Assembly: GCA_922989275.2 (NCBI GenBank)
Contig: OV277864.1
Span: 41,105,550 to 41,169,549 of the forward strand
Source: Gari tellinella
Taxonomy: Eukaryota; Mollusca; Bivalvia; Cardiida; Psammobiidae
Reading direction: 5' to 3'
DNA: 64,000 bases
Below, piece after piece: positions 20,231-30,710 of the stretch. How positions within the stretch are numbered: the stretch's first letter is position 1; every line of letters begins with the position of its first letter. The notes beneath the pieces were generated by a model. That model was not told the DNA's origin. It searched no databases and worked only from the letters and a program-made list of their open reading frames with translations. The translations under genes were made by a program, and so were the position numbers.

Positions 20231-20985
20231 TAGGGCGTTCAAGTACCGTATCAGCAAACAGTAACGTTAACAACCCATATAGTACAACATCTAACGTTCA
20301 CCAATACTCTTCAATAATAACTGCAACCGTGGCCTAGTGGTTAGGGCGTCTGCCTAGGAAGCGGGAGGTCGAAGGTTCGAATCCCAGAGCCGGATACGGG
20401 GTTGGAACTGATGTGGCCGGTTGGTTAGCCGCCAGCTAGTTAAACGAATGGTTACCGTAGGCCCGTCTCTGCCAGACGCCCGGCAATAAGAGAAGGGATT
20501 CGGGAGGTACTGTGCGCGCAAAAAGGATAGGTGTCTCATAAGCCAAAACTGGCTGGCCCTTTCAATAGGGGTGACACTATAATAAACAAAGCCTTTAATA
20601 ACTCATTGCGCCCCAATGTTTATTAACTTTTCAAGGGTACGAATGATTTATGTGCGAATCTAAATAACACAAGCAAAAGTGCACTAATCAACTGAAATGC
20701 ATCAATTTTACCGCATATAAAAATAAGATTTAGCTGCTCAGATGTAAGCTGATTTGTTTGATACATTAAGCATCGGGAAATGTTGGTTTATTGATGAGAA
20801 ATTAAGTCGGGACTGTTCGCTGGTTTTATTAAATTCATTTCGTAGCCATTTTGTTTTCCTTGTTGGCGAGGGCGAACTACCTCTGAGGCCGTTCGTGTCG
20901 TTCGCAATCGGTAACAGTCTAATGGTCGTTAAAGGTAAATTGTTACCTTTTTCTGTTGCAATCGATACGGTACTTGAACGCGCTA
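20231..20985. mobile_element. TIR element with 3-bp CTG target duplication
   Basis: Ends TAGGGCGTTCAAGTACCGTATC and, read inward from the right, TAGCGCGTTCAAGTACCGTATC (21 of 22 match). CTG stands immediately outside each end (20228-20230, 20986-20988), and the B host confirms that one CTG is the pre-insertion state. Three-base duplications occur in Harbinger-, EnSpm/CACTA- and Academ-type elements; no transposase remains to choose. A SINE sits inside. Confidence 0.75.
20323..20595 (+). mobile_element. tRNA-derived SINE
   Basis: Head GCAACCGTGGCCTAGTGGTT (A box TGGCCTAGTGG) and B box GGTTCGAATCCC 35 bp on, a tRNA spacing. The anticodon-loop position reads CTAGGAA. The tRNA-unrelated body contains GATGTGGCCGGTTGGTTAGC, CCAGACGCCCGGCAATAAG and a tail AATAAACAAAGCC. 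TAATAACT flanks both sides (20315-20322, 20596-20603), a plausible target duplication. Transcribed by RNA polymerase III if active; mobilised in trans by a LINE. Confidence 0.78.
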
Positions 20986-21139
20986 CTGCTTTAAGTGGTC
21001 ACCTACATCCTGCTTTAAGCTGCCATCACTTCAGCTAGAAAAAAATCTTTAATATGCTAATTATATATTCCTAACTGTATATATAATTAGAACTATTTTT
21101 CTATGTGTAAATATGAGTATCTATAGAGTAAAGGGTTAA

Positions 21140-21467
21140 CCCCCTTACATACTGACTGGATGCTGAAATAGTCTCCCTTTTAAATATGCATGAATGATTC
21201 ATATAGTAGACTAGTGTTATTTCTAGTCACCTGAAATGGGCAGGGTGCAGCAGAAAAGTGGCAGGGTGGCACCGCGCCGGATGGGCATGAGAAAGGGCAG
21301 CTTACAGATCACTAGTCTATAGTCAGGGCCTGCTATTGTATTATATTATTATGTATGTTGATCACCTATTACAACTTTATTTTACGCATCAAAGAATATA
21401 AGTACATCTATCCTTTGAAAAGGGTAAGAAGTTGCTCAACTGAACCAAAATGTTGACTTACATGTAC
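21140..21467. other. No feature recognised
   Basis: No supported gene; a locally GC-richer patch (21235-21300) has no recognisable motif. Confidence 0.4.
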
Positions 21468-21900
21468 ATTATCCCATTACTCCATAAATATGCCTTTTTA
21501 CACATCTAATTTATTCCTCCACTGAAGAAAATAGTTCCATTTGAATTTTATACAGTCATAAATATGTACACTGTACCATTTATATAAGAAATATCTTTGA
21601 TATCCTTAATTTTCCTTGCAAAGAATATAAATAATATTTCTTAAGATACATATATATGTATAAGGTTGCAGATGGTAGTATAAAGTAGGCTGAAACAGAA
21701 AGTAAAGCAGAATGTGCCTTAACCTTTTACCCAATAACCTGTTTCTAGTTTTGAAGACAGGTGGCTACTTAAAACAGGTTAAAAATTAAAGCAGAATGTG
21801 CTTTAAAGCCTGCTTTAAGCTATCATCTGCTAGGATTTAGAAAATATTTCTTATAATACATATTCATGCATGACCGGTATATAAATTGTACCTGCCGAAT
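21468..21900. mobile_element. B element with a second B element inserted at the core apex
   Basis: Outer copy: TTATCCCATTACTCCATAAA, TTCCTCCACTGAAGAAAATAG, left core arm to AGAATGTGCC. At its apex TTAA (21719-21722) a second B left end begins (TTAACCTTTTACCCAATAACC). Its core is decayed and both share the right flank ATCATCTGCTAGGATTTAG. Confidence 0.65.
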
Positions 21901-21948
21901 CAAATTCAAGTTCCATTAGACAGGCCTGAGGAGTCATGAATATGATGT

Positions 21949-22210
21949 TTAACCCATTATATGCAACCCCATAGCCTGTTTCTAGTTTTGAAGACAGGTG
22001 ACTACTTAACCCAATAAATTATTAAATAAACCTTTTCCACTTTAAGTTTATTCCTCCACTGAAGAAAAAGCTCCATTTTATACATTAATGAATCTGAAAT
22101 ATTACTACATCCTAGCAGCTTAAAGCAGGCTGCTTTACTTTCAACCTGCTTTAAGTTGTTTCCCATCTTCGATTTCAAAACTAAAACTAGGTTGTGGGGT
22201 TGTTGGTTAA
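21949..22210. mobile_element. B element inserted in a B element
   Basis: Outer left end TTAACCCATTATATGCAACC at 21949. The inner copy runs from TTAACCCAATAAATTATT (22006) to GTTGTTGGTTAA (22210) with a shortened core (AAAGCAGGCTGCTTTACTTT). The outer copy resumes with TTAAAGCAGAATGTG, so the inner one used the TTAA of the outer ACTTAAAGCAGG arm. Confidence 0.7.
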
Positions 22211-22275
22211 AGCAGAATGTGTGGAAGTATGTCACGTAGTGTAGGTTTTTCATCACTTGTACAACTTTGCTGTAC

Positions 22276-22400
22276 AAGCATGCTTTTATGGACTGGAGAT
22301 GTGGTAGAGTGCATGAACGCGAACCTGATGACCTGGGTTTAATCATCGTGGTCAGCGCGGGTGTTTCTTTATAAGAACGCCTGGTTACACCATCATCTTG
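22276..22400 (+). repeat. Possible diverged tRNA-like SINE head
   Basis: GTGGTAGAGTGCATGAACGCG followed by GACCTGGGTTTAATCATCG resembles A and B boxes (TRGCNNAGYNGG, GGTTCRANTCC) with mismatches; then GCGCGGGTGTTTC. Weak. Confidence 0.3.
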
Positions 22401-23330
22401 CAGTTAAATAAAAATCAAAACATTTTATTTACGAGATAAAACATAACTTCATTAATCAAAATGTCCTCTGCTAGATAATTAAAAAAGAAATCTAAATAAA
22501 TATAAATAGGCTGCACATTAAATTCTGGATAGTTGATAAGTGTACAATAACTGCAACAGTTGTCAAAGTTGATTACTTTTAGGAAAATCTAATCGGTGTC
22601 AAACAGTTTGGAGTCCATCTATCTAACTTCCGATTTGTCAAACCCCTATTCAATAGGCTATTGCAGTCCTAGACGAGACGCTCTGTAACAGCTACAGTAT
22701 CAATAATTCGTCCGCTGTGCACTGAAATCCAATGGATATATTTCAAAAGGACTAAGTTTTAACAATACTGTTTACATTAACATTTTGCAATACCATAAAT
22801 ATTGAACCTTAAATTTATCCTTGGAAGTCTGATATCAAGATCAGTGTCACGAATTTCCCGGTGACTTGCGGCCTACTGTATTCTAACAAAACGTCACCAT
22901 GCGAATATGTAATGTCCCTAGCCTAATAAAACTATTGTTCTTCCGTGAAATATCTATAGATATAAATAAAAGAGTACTCTGAAATAAAGTTTTACATACT
23001 TACAGTCCTTAACACCGTTTTATTGAAAAATTTCGCCAATGTTTTGTTTGTTTTCGGCCATATTGGATGAGACGATGTGTAGTGAATTTTCATTGGCTAT
23101 AACAAATCGGGGCACGTTAGGGATAAAGATTAATTGATCATACGACAATACATCAAAGTACTAAAAGTCTTGTATTTTATACTACTCTCAGTTTATACGT
23201 TTTACAAAAGCCTGTTCAGCGAAACAACATGGAGACGATAAATAGCTATTATTACCATAAAACCGAACGAAATCTTCCAAACTGCTATGAGATCAATGTT
23301 GTATAGAAATAAAGACATGATTAGATAGAC
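22401..23330. other. No feature recognised
   Basis: No supported gene. An isolated core 1 arm (GTCAAACAGTTTGGAGTCCAT) is seen near 22600. Confidence 0.4.
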
Positions 23331-23396
23331 CTACATATTTGTATTTCTGAAACAATGTATTTATAAATACATTGTTTCAGAAAAACAAATATGTAG
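23331..23396. repeat. 66-bp near-perfect palindrome
   Basis: CTACATATTTGTATTTCTGA / TCAGAAAAACAAATATGTAG meeting at ATGTATTTATAAATACAT; one mismatch in 33-bp arms and no loop. Not related to cores 1-4. Confidence 0.8.
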
Positions 23397-23428
23397 ATAT
23401 CTATATATATAAGAACTCTTTGGAAATA

Positions 23429-23779
23429 CAGCGCTCCCTCTCTACAACGACACCCAATGGGAGACAAATATTGTGTTCGTTGTTAGGAGGGGGTCGTTAA
23501 CTAGGGAGGGAAATTGGTTTACATTTGCAAACAGCTAGAATCCAGATCAGACGCCGCGTAACGCGTCGTCTGATCTGGATTCAAGCTGTTTGTCACTAAG
23601 GTTTTTTTCTGTCAAAATGTCCAATACGAAACTTTGAGAAAAACAGCAGACGACAATATTTAGCAGACGATATTGCAGCAGTAAAAGCTTTATACATTGT
23701 CCTGTTTAGGAAACTGTGACTAGGGTCGTTGTAAGGAGGGAATCGTTTTTGGGATGGCCGTTGTAGAGAGGGAGAGCTG
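23429..23779 (+). mobile_element. G element, complete
   Basis: TA-flanked: CAGCGCTCCCTCTCTACAAC to TGTAGAGAGGGAGAGCTG; collinear with 19111-19458. Core 1 apex GCCGCGTAACGCGTC, one arm mutated. Confidence 0.8.
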
Positions 23780-24044
23780 TAGATAATATTATGTAGATTT
23801 TTATCCAGTACGTTGATAAATTATATAATAGAGTTAGTTTAACTCTTAAGTAAGTTTTGACTATTCCTACTTAGATCTAGAGCTGTCTTTCTTAGTTTAA
23901 ACTGTATTGGATTGGGGGGTTTTTGTGTTGTTTTTATTTACTTTTTTACAGCTAAAACTTTTTTCAGAATCCCACGGGCACCATTGGAAAATTGGAAATA
24001 AGTTGCAACTCTAAATGGGTCATCAATGTGTTCTATATGATAAA

Positions 24045-24332
24045 CAGTTAAACGTCTCATTTACGACGACTAAAACAAAGGCTAAATGGCTGTATAAAAG
24101 ACAGGTGACAGCAAGAATAACAACCGCTATCGGGTTCTACAACGTAACAGATACAGAAGAAAGGTGACAGTAAACAGAAAGATCCTATTTAAAACAGAGA
24201 CAGTGTATTAACACACTGTCTCTGATTTAAAAGGAGATTTCTGTTCTACTGTCACCTTGCATTAAACACCCACCGGTCGTAAACACCTTATAATTAAACC
24301 AATTTAGTGTTCGTAATGGATAGGTTTTACTT
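24045..24332 (+). mobile_element. D element with a foreign palindrome in its core
   Basis: CAGTTAAACGTCTCATTTAC to TAATGGATAGGTTTTACTT. The core arms are D-like (AGGTGACAGTAAACAGAAAG / CTGTTCTACTGTCACC), but the apex holds another hairpin (24196-24226) with arms CAGAGACAGTGT / ACACTGTCTCTG. The flank AACCGCTATCGGGTTCTAC is also extra. Confidence 0.7.
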
Positions 24333-24479
24333 AATGCTTGTGTTTCAAATTCTTGGAGTTGTCCTCAAAGTACCGATTTAAAGCCTTTGGAACCATAAAG
24401 TTATTGAACTGTGCGAGTGTTAGTCCAGCCGTCCGTCCGAGACTTGTGCACCTCTTGTCCCGAGCATAGGCCTACTTCC

Positions 24480-25376
24480 TATATACATTGGCTAGAAATT
24501 CCAAATTTGGTGTGTGAGTGCATCTTGAGATTGTGGAATAAGGTAAACCATTCTAGGTAACTGTTACTCTGACCTTGATGTCTACCCTGAATTATATAGA
24601 TCAGGAGTATGTCTTTAAAAAAGATATTCAGCAGTATGTGTGGTGGAAGTAATGTTATAGAAAAATGTATGAAATTGAGGTTTTCAAAGAATTGTAAAAT
24701 TTACATTGGGCTGAATAGCAAAAATACAATTACAGTAATTGTTATGTGAATTATGGGATAACTACTGAAACAATAGGGCAATGAATCTCTGATATCGCCA
24801 AACTAAACAATACTGAAGCATTTTCTAGCACTTTTAAGTACACGAAAGCCATTGAAAGGCGCAGATAACTCTTGCCATAATGACCAGATTTCAACAATTA
24901 TTGCACTCCTTCAAGAACTAACAACTATATTATACATAATGTGCAAATATAATCAAAATCCATTGAAAACTGTAGTTGCTAAAAAGTTAACGCTGTTACA
25001 TATTGCATTTTCAACACATCAATGGCAATAACTCTTGACCTATTGGTCCGATTTCAATCATACCCAAACTCACCCGAAACCTTATGGTCATATACAATTC
25101 GAGAAAGACTGGAAAACATTTTGGCCCCTATATTCTAAACACTGTTAGATATGACATTTTCAACACGTCAAGGGCTGAGTACACATGACATAATGGTCAG
25201 ATATCAACCATATTTGAACTCATCCATAAACTTATGGTTATATACAATCTGAGCAAGTTTGAGAAAGATTGGGTAAAAGTCGTGGTCTCTAGAGTGTAAC
25301 ACAAACATTTTTGACGACGAACAACGGACATTCAAGGATTGCAAACGCTCCCACTGAGCAGGCTCAGGTGAGCTAA
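24480..25376 (+). mobile_element. Dispersed repeat ending in GTGAGCTAA (second copy type)
   Basis: Ends CACTGAGCAGGCTCAGGTGAGCTAAA-type, like 8046-10160. Internal segments of roughly 160 bp repeat with decay: AACTCTTGCCATAATGACCAG, AACTCTTGACCTATTGGTCCG, ACACATGACATAATGGTCAG, followed by AAACTTATGGTTATATACAAT. The 5' boundary is unclear. Not a gene. Confidence 0.45.
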
Positions 25377-26029
25377 ACACTATCATCTACAGATAAGCCA
25401 AACATAGTTTAAACCTTAAGATCCTGCTAATCGGAGATTCTCGCATTCATCTTTGTTCTATATATGAAACTTCTTTCACGAAGTATCTTGAAACAAACTT
25501 TACTTTAGCATGTGTCATATCTGAAAATAGATTGAACATGATGGCATAGCACTGCAGTCTCTCTTGATTCAGCAGTCACAACTTATTTTAAAGTAAACAT
25601 TGTTTTGGAAAAGTACATAGGCCAGCAAACCCTTGCCCAATCAGACCATTCGGGTTTTAGCAGGTGCCCTTAAACCTAGATTTCTGATCATTTATCATTG
25701 CTTGAAAATGTGAAACTGTTAGTCTAAATAGTTATTACCCAGCTCCTTTGGAAAAAAGCTTGTCCTTGAGGGATATTTACTATGTCACATTAGCTACGGA
25801 CAAGAAATTGGCGTGTATCGGAGTACATCTTAGGATGACAAATCTCCATATCTCCTATACCATACCAGCTAGAGAAACAAATATTGAGACATGAGTACAT
25901 ATTAGGATGACAAAGTAGCGAGTACTATTTTCAGGTCACTGTGACCTTAACTTTGACCTCAGTGATAGCTACAACGTTTGTTCAGATCATATATAATATT
26001 ACACATCTGCTGGGGATAACACGCTAGAA
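25377..26029. repeat. Unassigned; local repeat of GAGTACATCTTAGGATGACAAA
   Basis: GAGTACATCTTAGGATGACAAA-like sequence occurs at about 25820 and 25890, followed by a TGACCTTAACTTTGACCTCAG stretch. No supported gene. Confidence 0.4.
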
Positions 26030-26162
26030 TATAGGCAATATTTCTTATAGTACAGGCTCAGGCAGACTGTATAAATTAGAACAGTTTGGAACTTCTTTCT
26101 TCGGTGGAGGTATACATTAAATGCGCTAAAAGGTGCTTTTATGGGGGGGGGGGGGGGGTTCA
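26030..26162 (+). mobile_element. B element right half with a 16-G run
   Basis: CTAGAATATAGGCAATATTTC and CTTCTTTCTTCGGTGGAGG, ending TTTTATG followed by sixteen G (26143-26158) and TTC in place of the usual GGGGTAAAGGG. Confidence 0.7.
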
Positions 26163-26256
26163 ATATCGTTAAGTAAAGAGGGAAAATGGCTGTATTAATC
26201 CTAATACCACGCGTCCATATAAACAAACATTAAATACATGTATAGATCTAGTTATA

Positions 26257-26462
26257 CAGTAAAACCTCGCTATTACGACCACAAAATCGACGGCTATTTG
26301 AATGTATAATAGATAGGTGACCTCTTAAAGCAAGGTGACAGTGAAACAGAACGCTCCTTTAGGAGCTTTCTGTTTCACTGTCACCGTGCTTTAAGCTGTC
26401 ACCTACCGTAAACACTCTTATAATTAACACAATTTTGTGGTCGTAATAGAGAGGTTTTACTG
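26257..26462 (+). mobile_element. D element, complete (reference copy)
   Basis: TA-flanked: CAGTAAAACCTCGCTATTAC to GTAATAGAGAGGTTTTACTG. The core GGTGACAGTGAAACAGAACGC / GCTTTCTGTTTCACTGTCACC lies within CTTAAAGCA ... TGCTTTAAG, a layout parallel to core 2. Confidence 0.85.
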
Positions 26463-26599
26463 TATATGTACTTGATGAGAAATAAGTTACCTAATTTTAT
26501 TCTTCAGTCGGGCACCTTTAAAGCTTCCTGAGTTAGACCTGAAAATAATGAATACAAATGGTTTGTGTCAAACAATAAATCCCGTGTTAAATATATGTA

Positions 26600-26868
26600 C
26601 AGTGGAGAAGACGTTTTTCTTTCAAAATAAAAAAAAACGCGATTACATTAAAACTACTATTTCACTCGCAAACAGTTTGGGGCCAGATTAGACGCCGTGT
26701 AAGCCGGCGTCTGACCAGGCTCCGAACTGTTTGGCACTCGGATTAAAATGACTCATCAAAATATTTTTAAATGATGTAGACTCTAATTTCTCTATTTTAT
26801 TTCAATGCGTTTGCGTTTGGTTTGTGTTTTTAAAAACGGGAAAGAATAATATCTTCTCAAAAAGACAG
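26600..26868 (+). mobile_element. C element, decayed right end
   Basis: TACAGTGGAGAAGACG at left; core 1 GCCGTGTAAGCCGGC with one arm mutated; the right end AATATCTTCTCAAAAAGACAG has lost the CCACTG. Confidence 0.7.
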
Positions 26869-27021
26869 TATTAGATAGAGATATCAAAAATTAAATATAT
26901 GTAAAAGTTTTTACCTACGACTGTTTTTGTTGTACGAATTTTTATGAAACGGGCCCCAGATACTTAATCGTCAGTCCGTACAGATGCGTTTTTGTCGCAT
27001 GTTATCTTTTTTATTATATTA

Positions 27022-27208
27022 CAGTAGAACCTCTCTATTACGACCACTAAAAAGAAGGCTAATTGTCCGTATAAAAGACAAGTGACAGCTTAAAGCAATG
27101 TGAAAGTGAAACAGAAAGCTCCTGTAGGAGCTTTCTGTTTCACTTTCACATTGCTTTAAACGACTAATATTTGACACAATTTAGCGGTCGTAATATAGTG
27201 GTTCTACT
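27022..27208 (+). mobile_element. D element, complete
   Basis: CAGTAGAACCTCTCTATTAC to GTAATATAGTGGTTCTACT; the perfect core is GTGAAAGTGAAACAGAAAGC / GCTTTCTGTTTCACTTTCAC. Confidence 0.8.
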
Positions 27209-27381
27209 TAACATCTAAAGCGGTGTCTGGTCAAGATCCAAACTTTTTTTCCACTTACATCGACATTTGTTCAGTCAAAATGCTATAAATATAGATTTCA
27301 GAAATAAAAAGAGACGAGATATTTTAACCAGGCGATTTGCTGGCAATGATTTAAAGACTTTTCCTCAGTCAATTGATGGAG

Positions 27382-27404
27382 CCCCCCCCCCCCCCCCCCC
27401 CCCC
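27382..27404 (+). repeat. Poly-C run, 23 bp
   Basis: Uninterrupted C from 27382 to 27404. The reading frame that crosses it (27267-27491) is not credible. Confidence 0.9.
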
Positions 27405-27841
27405 ACATTGAATTTGAGGTGTCATTGTAACTGTCAAAGCATGTGCAGCACAAGCTGCCGGAGGGTAAACCAATCTCAGTTTACCTGGTGAGGTCCAGAT
27501 TATACTCATGCTCTAGTGCTTTTCAATGGTTAATTCTAACCAAACTATCAAATATAAAGGTCGGGTCGCACATGAGACGATTCAATGGTTCTTCGCTATC
27601 GACATGTCCACAAGACCCATGCTTTTTGCAAGGAAATTGTCTGGCAAGGCGTTATGATCAAAAGGTCGTCAGGAGATGTCTTTAAGCGACCAAAGGGACT
27701 AAATTGTGTGAATTGACTTTAACTACCTGTGATATTTAGTGGAAAGGTCATTTAAAATTTGATCTTTGACAAATTTTATTCCCCGAGAGACATCACTTGC
27801 TCGTTTTTATTTGGAATTTAAGCGAATTGCCCAACATTGTA

Positions 27842-28088
27842 CAGTGAAGAAAACGTTATTCTTTCCCCCAAAATGCGTTTACGCTTAAAATATTATTTCC
27901 AATGCAAACAGTTTGGAGCCAGATCAGACGCCGGGTAACCCGGCGTCTGACAAGGCTCCAAATTGTTTGCCACTCAGATTAAAATGAAAAGTTAGAATTA
28001 TCTAAATGTTGTCATTTTCTCCATTTTAGTGTGTTGCGTTTGCGTTTCGTTTGCGTTTAAACGGGAAAGAATAACGTGTTATCCACTG
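27842..28088 (+). mobile_element. C element, complete
   Basis: CAGTGAAGAAAACGTTATTC to AATAACGTGTTATCCACTG, TA both sides; core 1 about 27904-27969 with apex GCCGGGTAACCCGGC. Confidence 0.8.
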
Positions 28089-28472
28089 TATGCAAGTGTT
28101 TTTTTATCCCTTCGCTGTTAATATGACGTAAAATCCTGTCAAACCCTCTCGTTGACACAATACCGCCTGCTTGAATTTGTTTTCTGTTTTTATTGATGAA
28201 AATGAGAATTTTAATTGATTTTAACTGAAGAAACATCGATATGAGTGTCTTGAACAGTTTTCCGTGATCCTGATCAGACACCGTTGAGATGAAGGTAATG
28301 AAATCACTCGGCCTACTGCCTCGTGATTTAATTACTACGCATCTCAACTTCTACCCGTGCTCTGTTGCCCGAAGAATGCCTATACGAGTGGCATATAGAG
28401 TGGCTACGTGATGCAGATTCACGACTGACCAGGATCCAAACTGGTTTGCAAAGCTAACTTCCTTCGCATTTG

Positions 28473-28665
28473 CAGGGCTGCCATTTCTCCGGATTTTTCT
28501 GAAACCTTCGGATTTTTATCCTAGGAGATTGTAGATTATTAAAGCGGATTGAAAGAAAAGCAGAAAGCGCATTAAGGCGCCTTCTGCTTTATTTTCAAAC
28601 TGCTTTAAGTAACGAGAAAAATTGAAAATCTTCGGATTTTTTAAAATCAACTTATGGCAGGCCTG
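28473..28665 (+). mobile_element. J element with 6-bp duplication CATTTG
   Basis: CAGGGCTGCCATTTCTCCGG to AACTTATGGCAGGCCTG; CATTTG at 28467-28472 and 28666-28671. Contains a core 2 hairpin (AGCGGATTGAAAGAAAAGC / GCTTTATTTTCAAACTGCTT, apex GCGCATTAAGGCGC) between paired TTCGGATTTTT motifs. The shortest J copy. Confidence 0.8.
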
Positions 28666-28799
28666 CATTTGGCGAGGAAGGGTTAAACGCATTCAATGTC
28701 TAAATATTATAACACACCAACGCGTATTATATTTCACTTAAGTAATCTCGAGTAATGCCCCTTTGACCCATTCGGCAACTGAACAGCACTTATAATATA

Positions 28800-28950
28800 A
28801 CATTTGCAAACAATTTGGACCTAAATCAGACGCCAAACTGTTCAAGACGCTTACATAAATGCTTTTAGATAAAATACCTAAATCTAATTCTTTAAAAATA
28901 AAAGCAGACGACATTTTTGCAAGCAGACGCCATCATGGTCATATTTGAAC
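28800..28950 (-). mobile_element. A element fragment
   Basis: TTTGCAAACAATTTGGACC, a deleted core, then AAAATACCTAAATCTAATTC and AAAGCAGACGACA, the A flank in reverse. Confidence 0.5.
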
Positions 28951-28954
28951 GTTT

Positions 28955-29085
28955 GCTTATTGAGTTGAGTCTGAGATCATTCTCGAGCATTAGATTGGTC
29001 AGAATAGAACTTTTGCTGAGCAAAAGCTCAACTCTGAACAATTAAAAACGATCTCAGTCTTAACTCAAAAGCTTTAAAACTTTGA
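28955..29085. repeat. M palindrome (GAGTTGAGTCTGAGATC type)
   Basis: ATTGAGTTGAGTCTGAGATC / GATCTCAGTCTTAACTCAAA with an inner GAACTTTTGCTGAGCAAAAGC hairpin. Related sequence lies at 51767-51900 and 55571-55660. Carrier ends not defined. Confidence 0.55.
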
Positions 29086-29478
29086 GATCTGGTCTGAATC
29101 CGAACCGTTAACAAAGTTGACTTTAGTCGCACATGGCGAAGCAAAGGTTCTGTGAAAGCCCTGTCAGCTCTGACAGTATTTATTTTTATATAAATCTACT
29201 CTCAAATTAAACTAAAAAGTTAAACAAAAATTCAAAATAATTCAATTGGCGATAATTAATTATTGAACAAATAAATTGACGGTTGTTAAGACACGGTGCT
29301 GGTTTAATGCGGGTTAATTGTAATGCAGAAGGCTCCTTTATCGACATTCTTCATTAATATTGCCCTGCAGTAAATGAAGGTACTGAAGAAAATCCTCTAT
29401 TATGTCAACTAAATGAACAAAATATTTCGGTGTTTAAGACAGGTGGCTGCAGGGGTCGATTTTTTGTTTTGTACAGTA
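29086..29478. other. No feature recognised
   Basis: AT-rich; a scrap CAGAAGGCTCCTTTA may be D-core debris. Confidence 0.35.
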
Positions 29479-29689
29479 CAGTAAAACCTTTCTTTTACGA
29501 CCACTAAAACTAAAACTTATTAATTGCATAAAACACAGGTGGCAGCTTAAGTCAAGGTGAAAGTAATACAGAAAGCTCCTACAGGAGCTTTCTGTTTTAC
29601 TGTCACCTTGCTTTAAGCAGTCATCTGTCGCAAATACCTAGAATTACTAATTTATACCATTTTGTGGTCGCAAGAGAGAGGTTTTACTG
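29479..29689 (+). mobile_element. D element, complete
   Basis: CAGTAAAACCTTTCTTTTAC to GCAAGAGAGAGGTTTTACTG; core about 29546-29620, apex GCTCCTACAGGAGC. Confidence 0.8.
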
Positions 29690-29916
29690 CATCTATTTTT
29701 GTTTAATGCTTGGTAGAAAAAAAGTTGTAGAATCCAGAAATTTATTTGTTTTTCGTAGACCCCCTGTAGATCAAGTTTTCTTCATTAGGTCATTAGCCAG
29801 TATAAAAATACGGACTTTTAATTGGGACAATTGCGTTGTGCAGGCCAACGAGTTCAATATTTACCCTAATGATTGTAACCGATATCCAATACTTATGTAT
29901 TATAGATCAAGTCGTT

Positions 29917-30135
29917 TTAACCCTTTCCCTGCCATGCCGGCATCAGACTTAAACAATTGTCGTCTGCTTTTATTTCTCAAAGTTAAAGTTTAGGTATTTT
30001 GACTTAAGAAATATATAATTGACTGTCAAACAGTTTGGATCCTGACCAGACGCCGCGTTATGCGGCGTCTGATCAGGATCCAAACTGATTGCAAATAACA
30101 ATTGTACTCGGGGTATTAGACAGTGTAGGGATTAA
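29917..30135 (+). mobile_element. A element, complete (reference copy)
   Basis: TTAACCCTTTCCCTGCCATGC to ACAGTGTAGGGATTAA. Left flank AATTGTCGTCTGCTTTTATT and TTTGACTTAAGAAATAT; core 1 30027-30091, apex GCCGCGTTATGCGGC; right flank TTGTACTCGGGGTA. Confidence 0.8.
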
Positions 30136-30205
30136 CAGACGAACAAAACGTCGTAGGTGAAAAACTATCACACTTTACACTTTCTCCACTATAAAGGACT
30201 AAAGT

Positions 30206-30345
30206 CGAAATTGAAAACAGTTTGGATCCAGATAACGCGACGTTTAATCAAGATCCAAACTGTTTGGCACTTATATCAATACTTCTTCAGTCATAACTTC
30301 AAATGTTTGAACTTGACATAAATTGCAGACGACAATTTTAAGCCG
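30206..30345 (-). mobile_element. A element fragment, reverse
   Basis: Core 1 reduced to AAACAGTTTGGATCCAGATAA / TTAATCAAGATCCAAACTGTTT, then the reversed flank AATTGCAGACGACAATTTTA. Confidence 0.6.
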
Positions 30346-30604
30346 ACGATATAATGTATGCGAAATGTTTAAAAATCAGTCAGTTAAAGTTTGCAGTCAA
30401 AGCCTAAGGGGTCAATATATGGCACACATAAGACCGAAACTGCGACACAGGTGCTCGTCGCATGTTATGGCTCTCTCCAACCCACCAGTGCCCCCTCCAC
30501 ACAGGAGCTCTAAATGTAATCTAATCTCCCTGCTCCCTACAACGGCACTCTGAACAACAAATCCCTCCTTACAACAATTTTTTAATACTTTTGAAATACA
30601 TGTA

Positions 30605-30710
30605 GATCTATGTTGCAGACCATGATCTGGGCCTATACTGTTTGCATATGACAAGTGTACTCTGTACAGTTACACTGTTTGTAAATGGCGCATATGCAAA
30701 TCACTATATA
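30605..30710. mobile_element. H element fragment
   Basis: GCAGACCATGATCTGGGCC and CATATGACAAGTGTACTCTG, the core 3 arm plus H flank. Confidence 0.5.

Larger units (their letters stand above)
20027..21139. mobile_element. B element split by a 755-bp element
   Basis: TTAACCCATTACCCCATACG at left, a complete left core 2 with apex GCGCCTTAAGGCGC, and AGAGTAAAGGGTTAA at right (TTAA 21136-21139). Excising 20231-20985 plus one CTG restores the expected CAACCTGCTTTAAG. A truncated B left piece precedes it at about 19965-20026. Confidence 0.75.

Noticed and set aside
20354..20539. 61-codon minus-strand frame
   Set aside because: Lies wholly within the tRNA-derived SINE.
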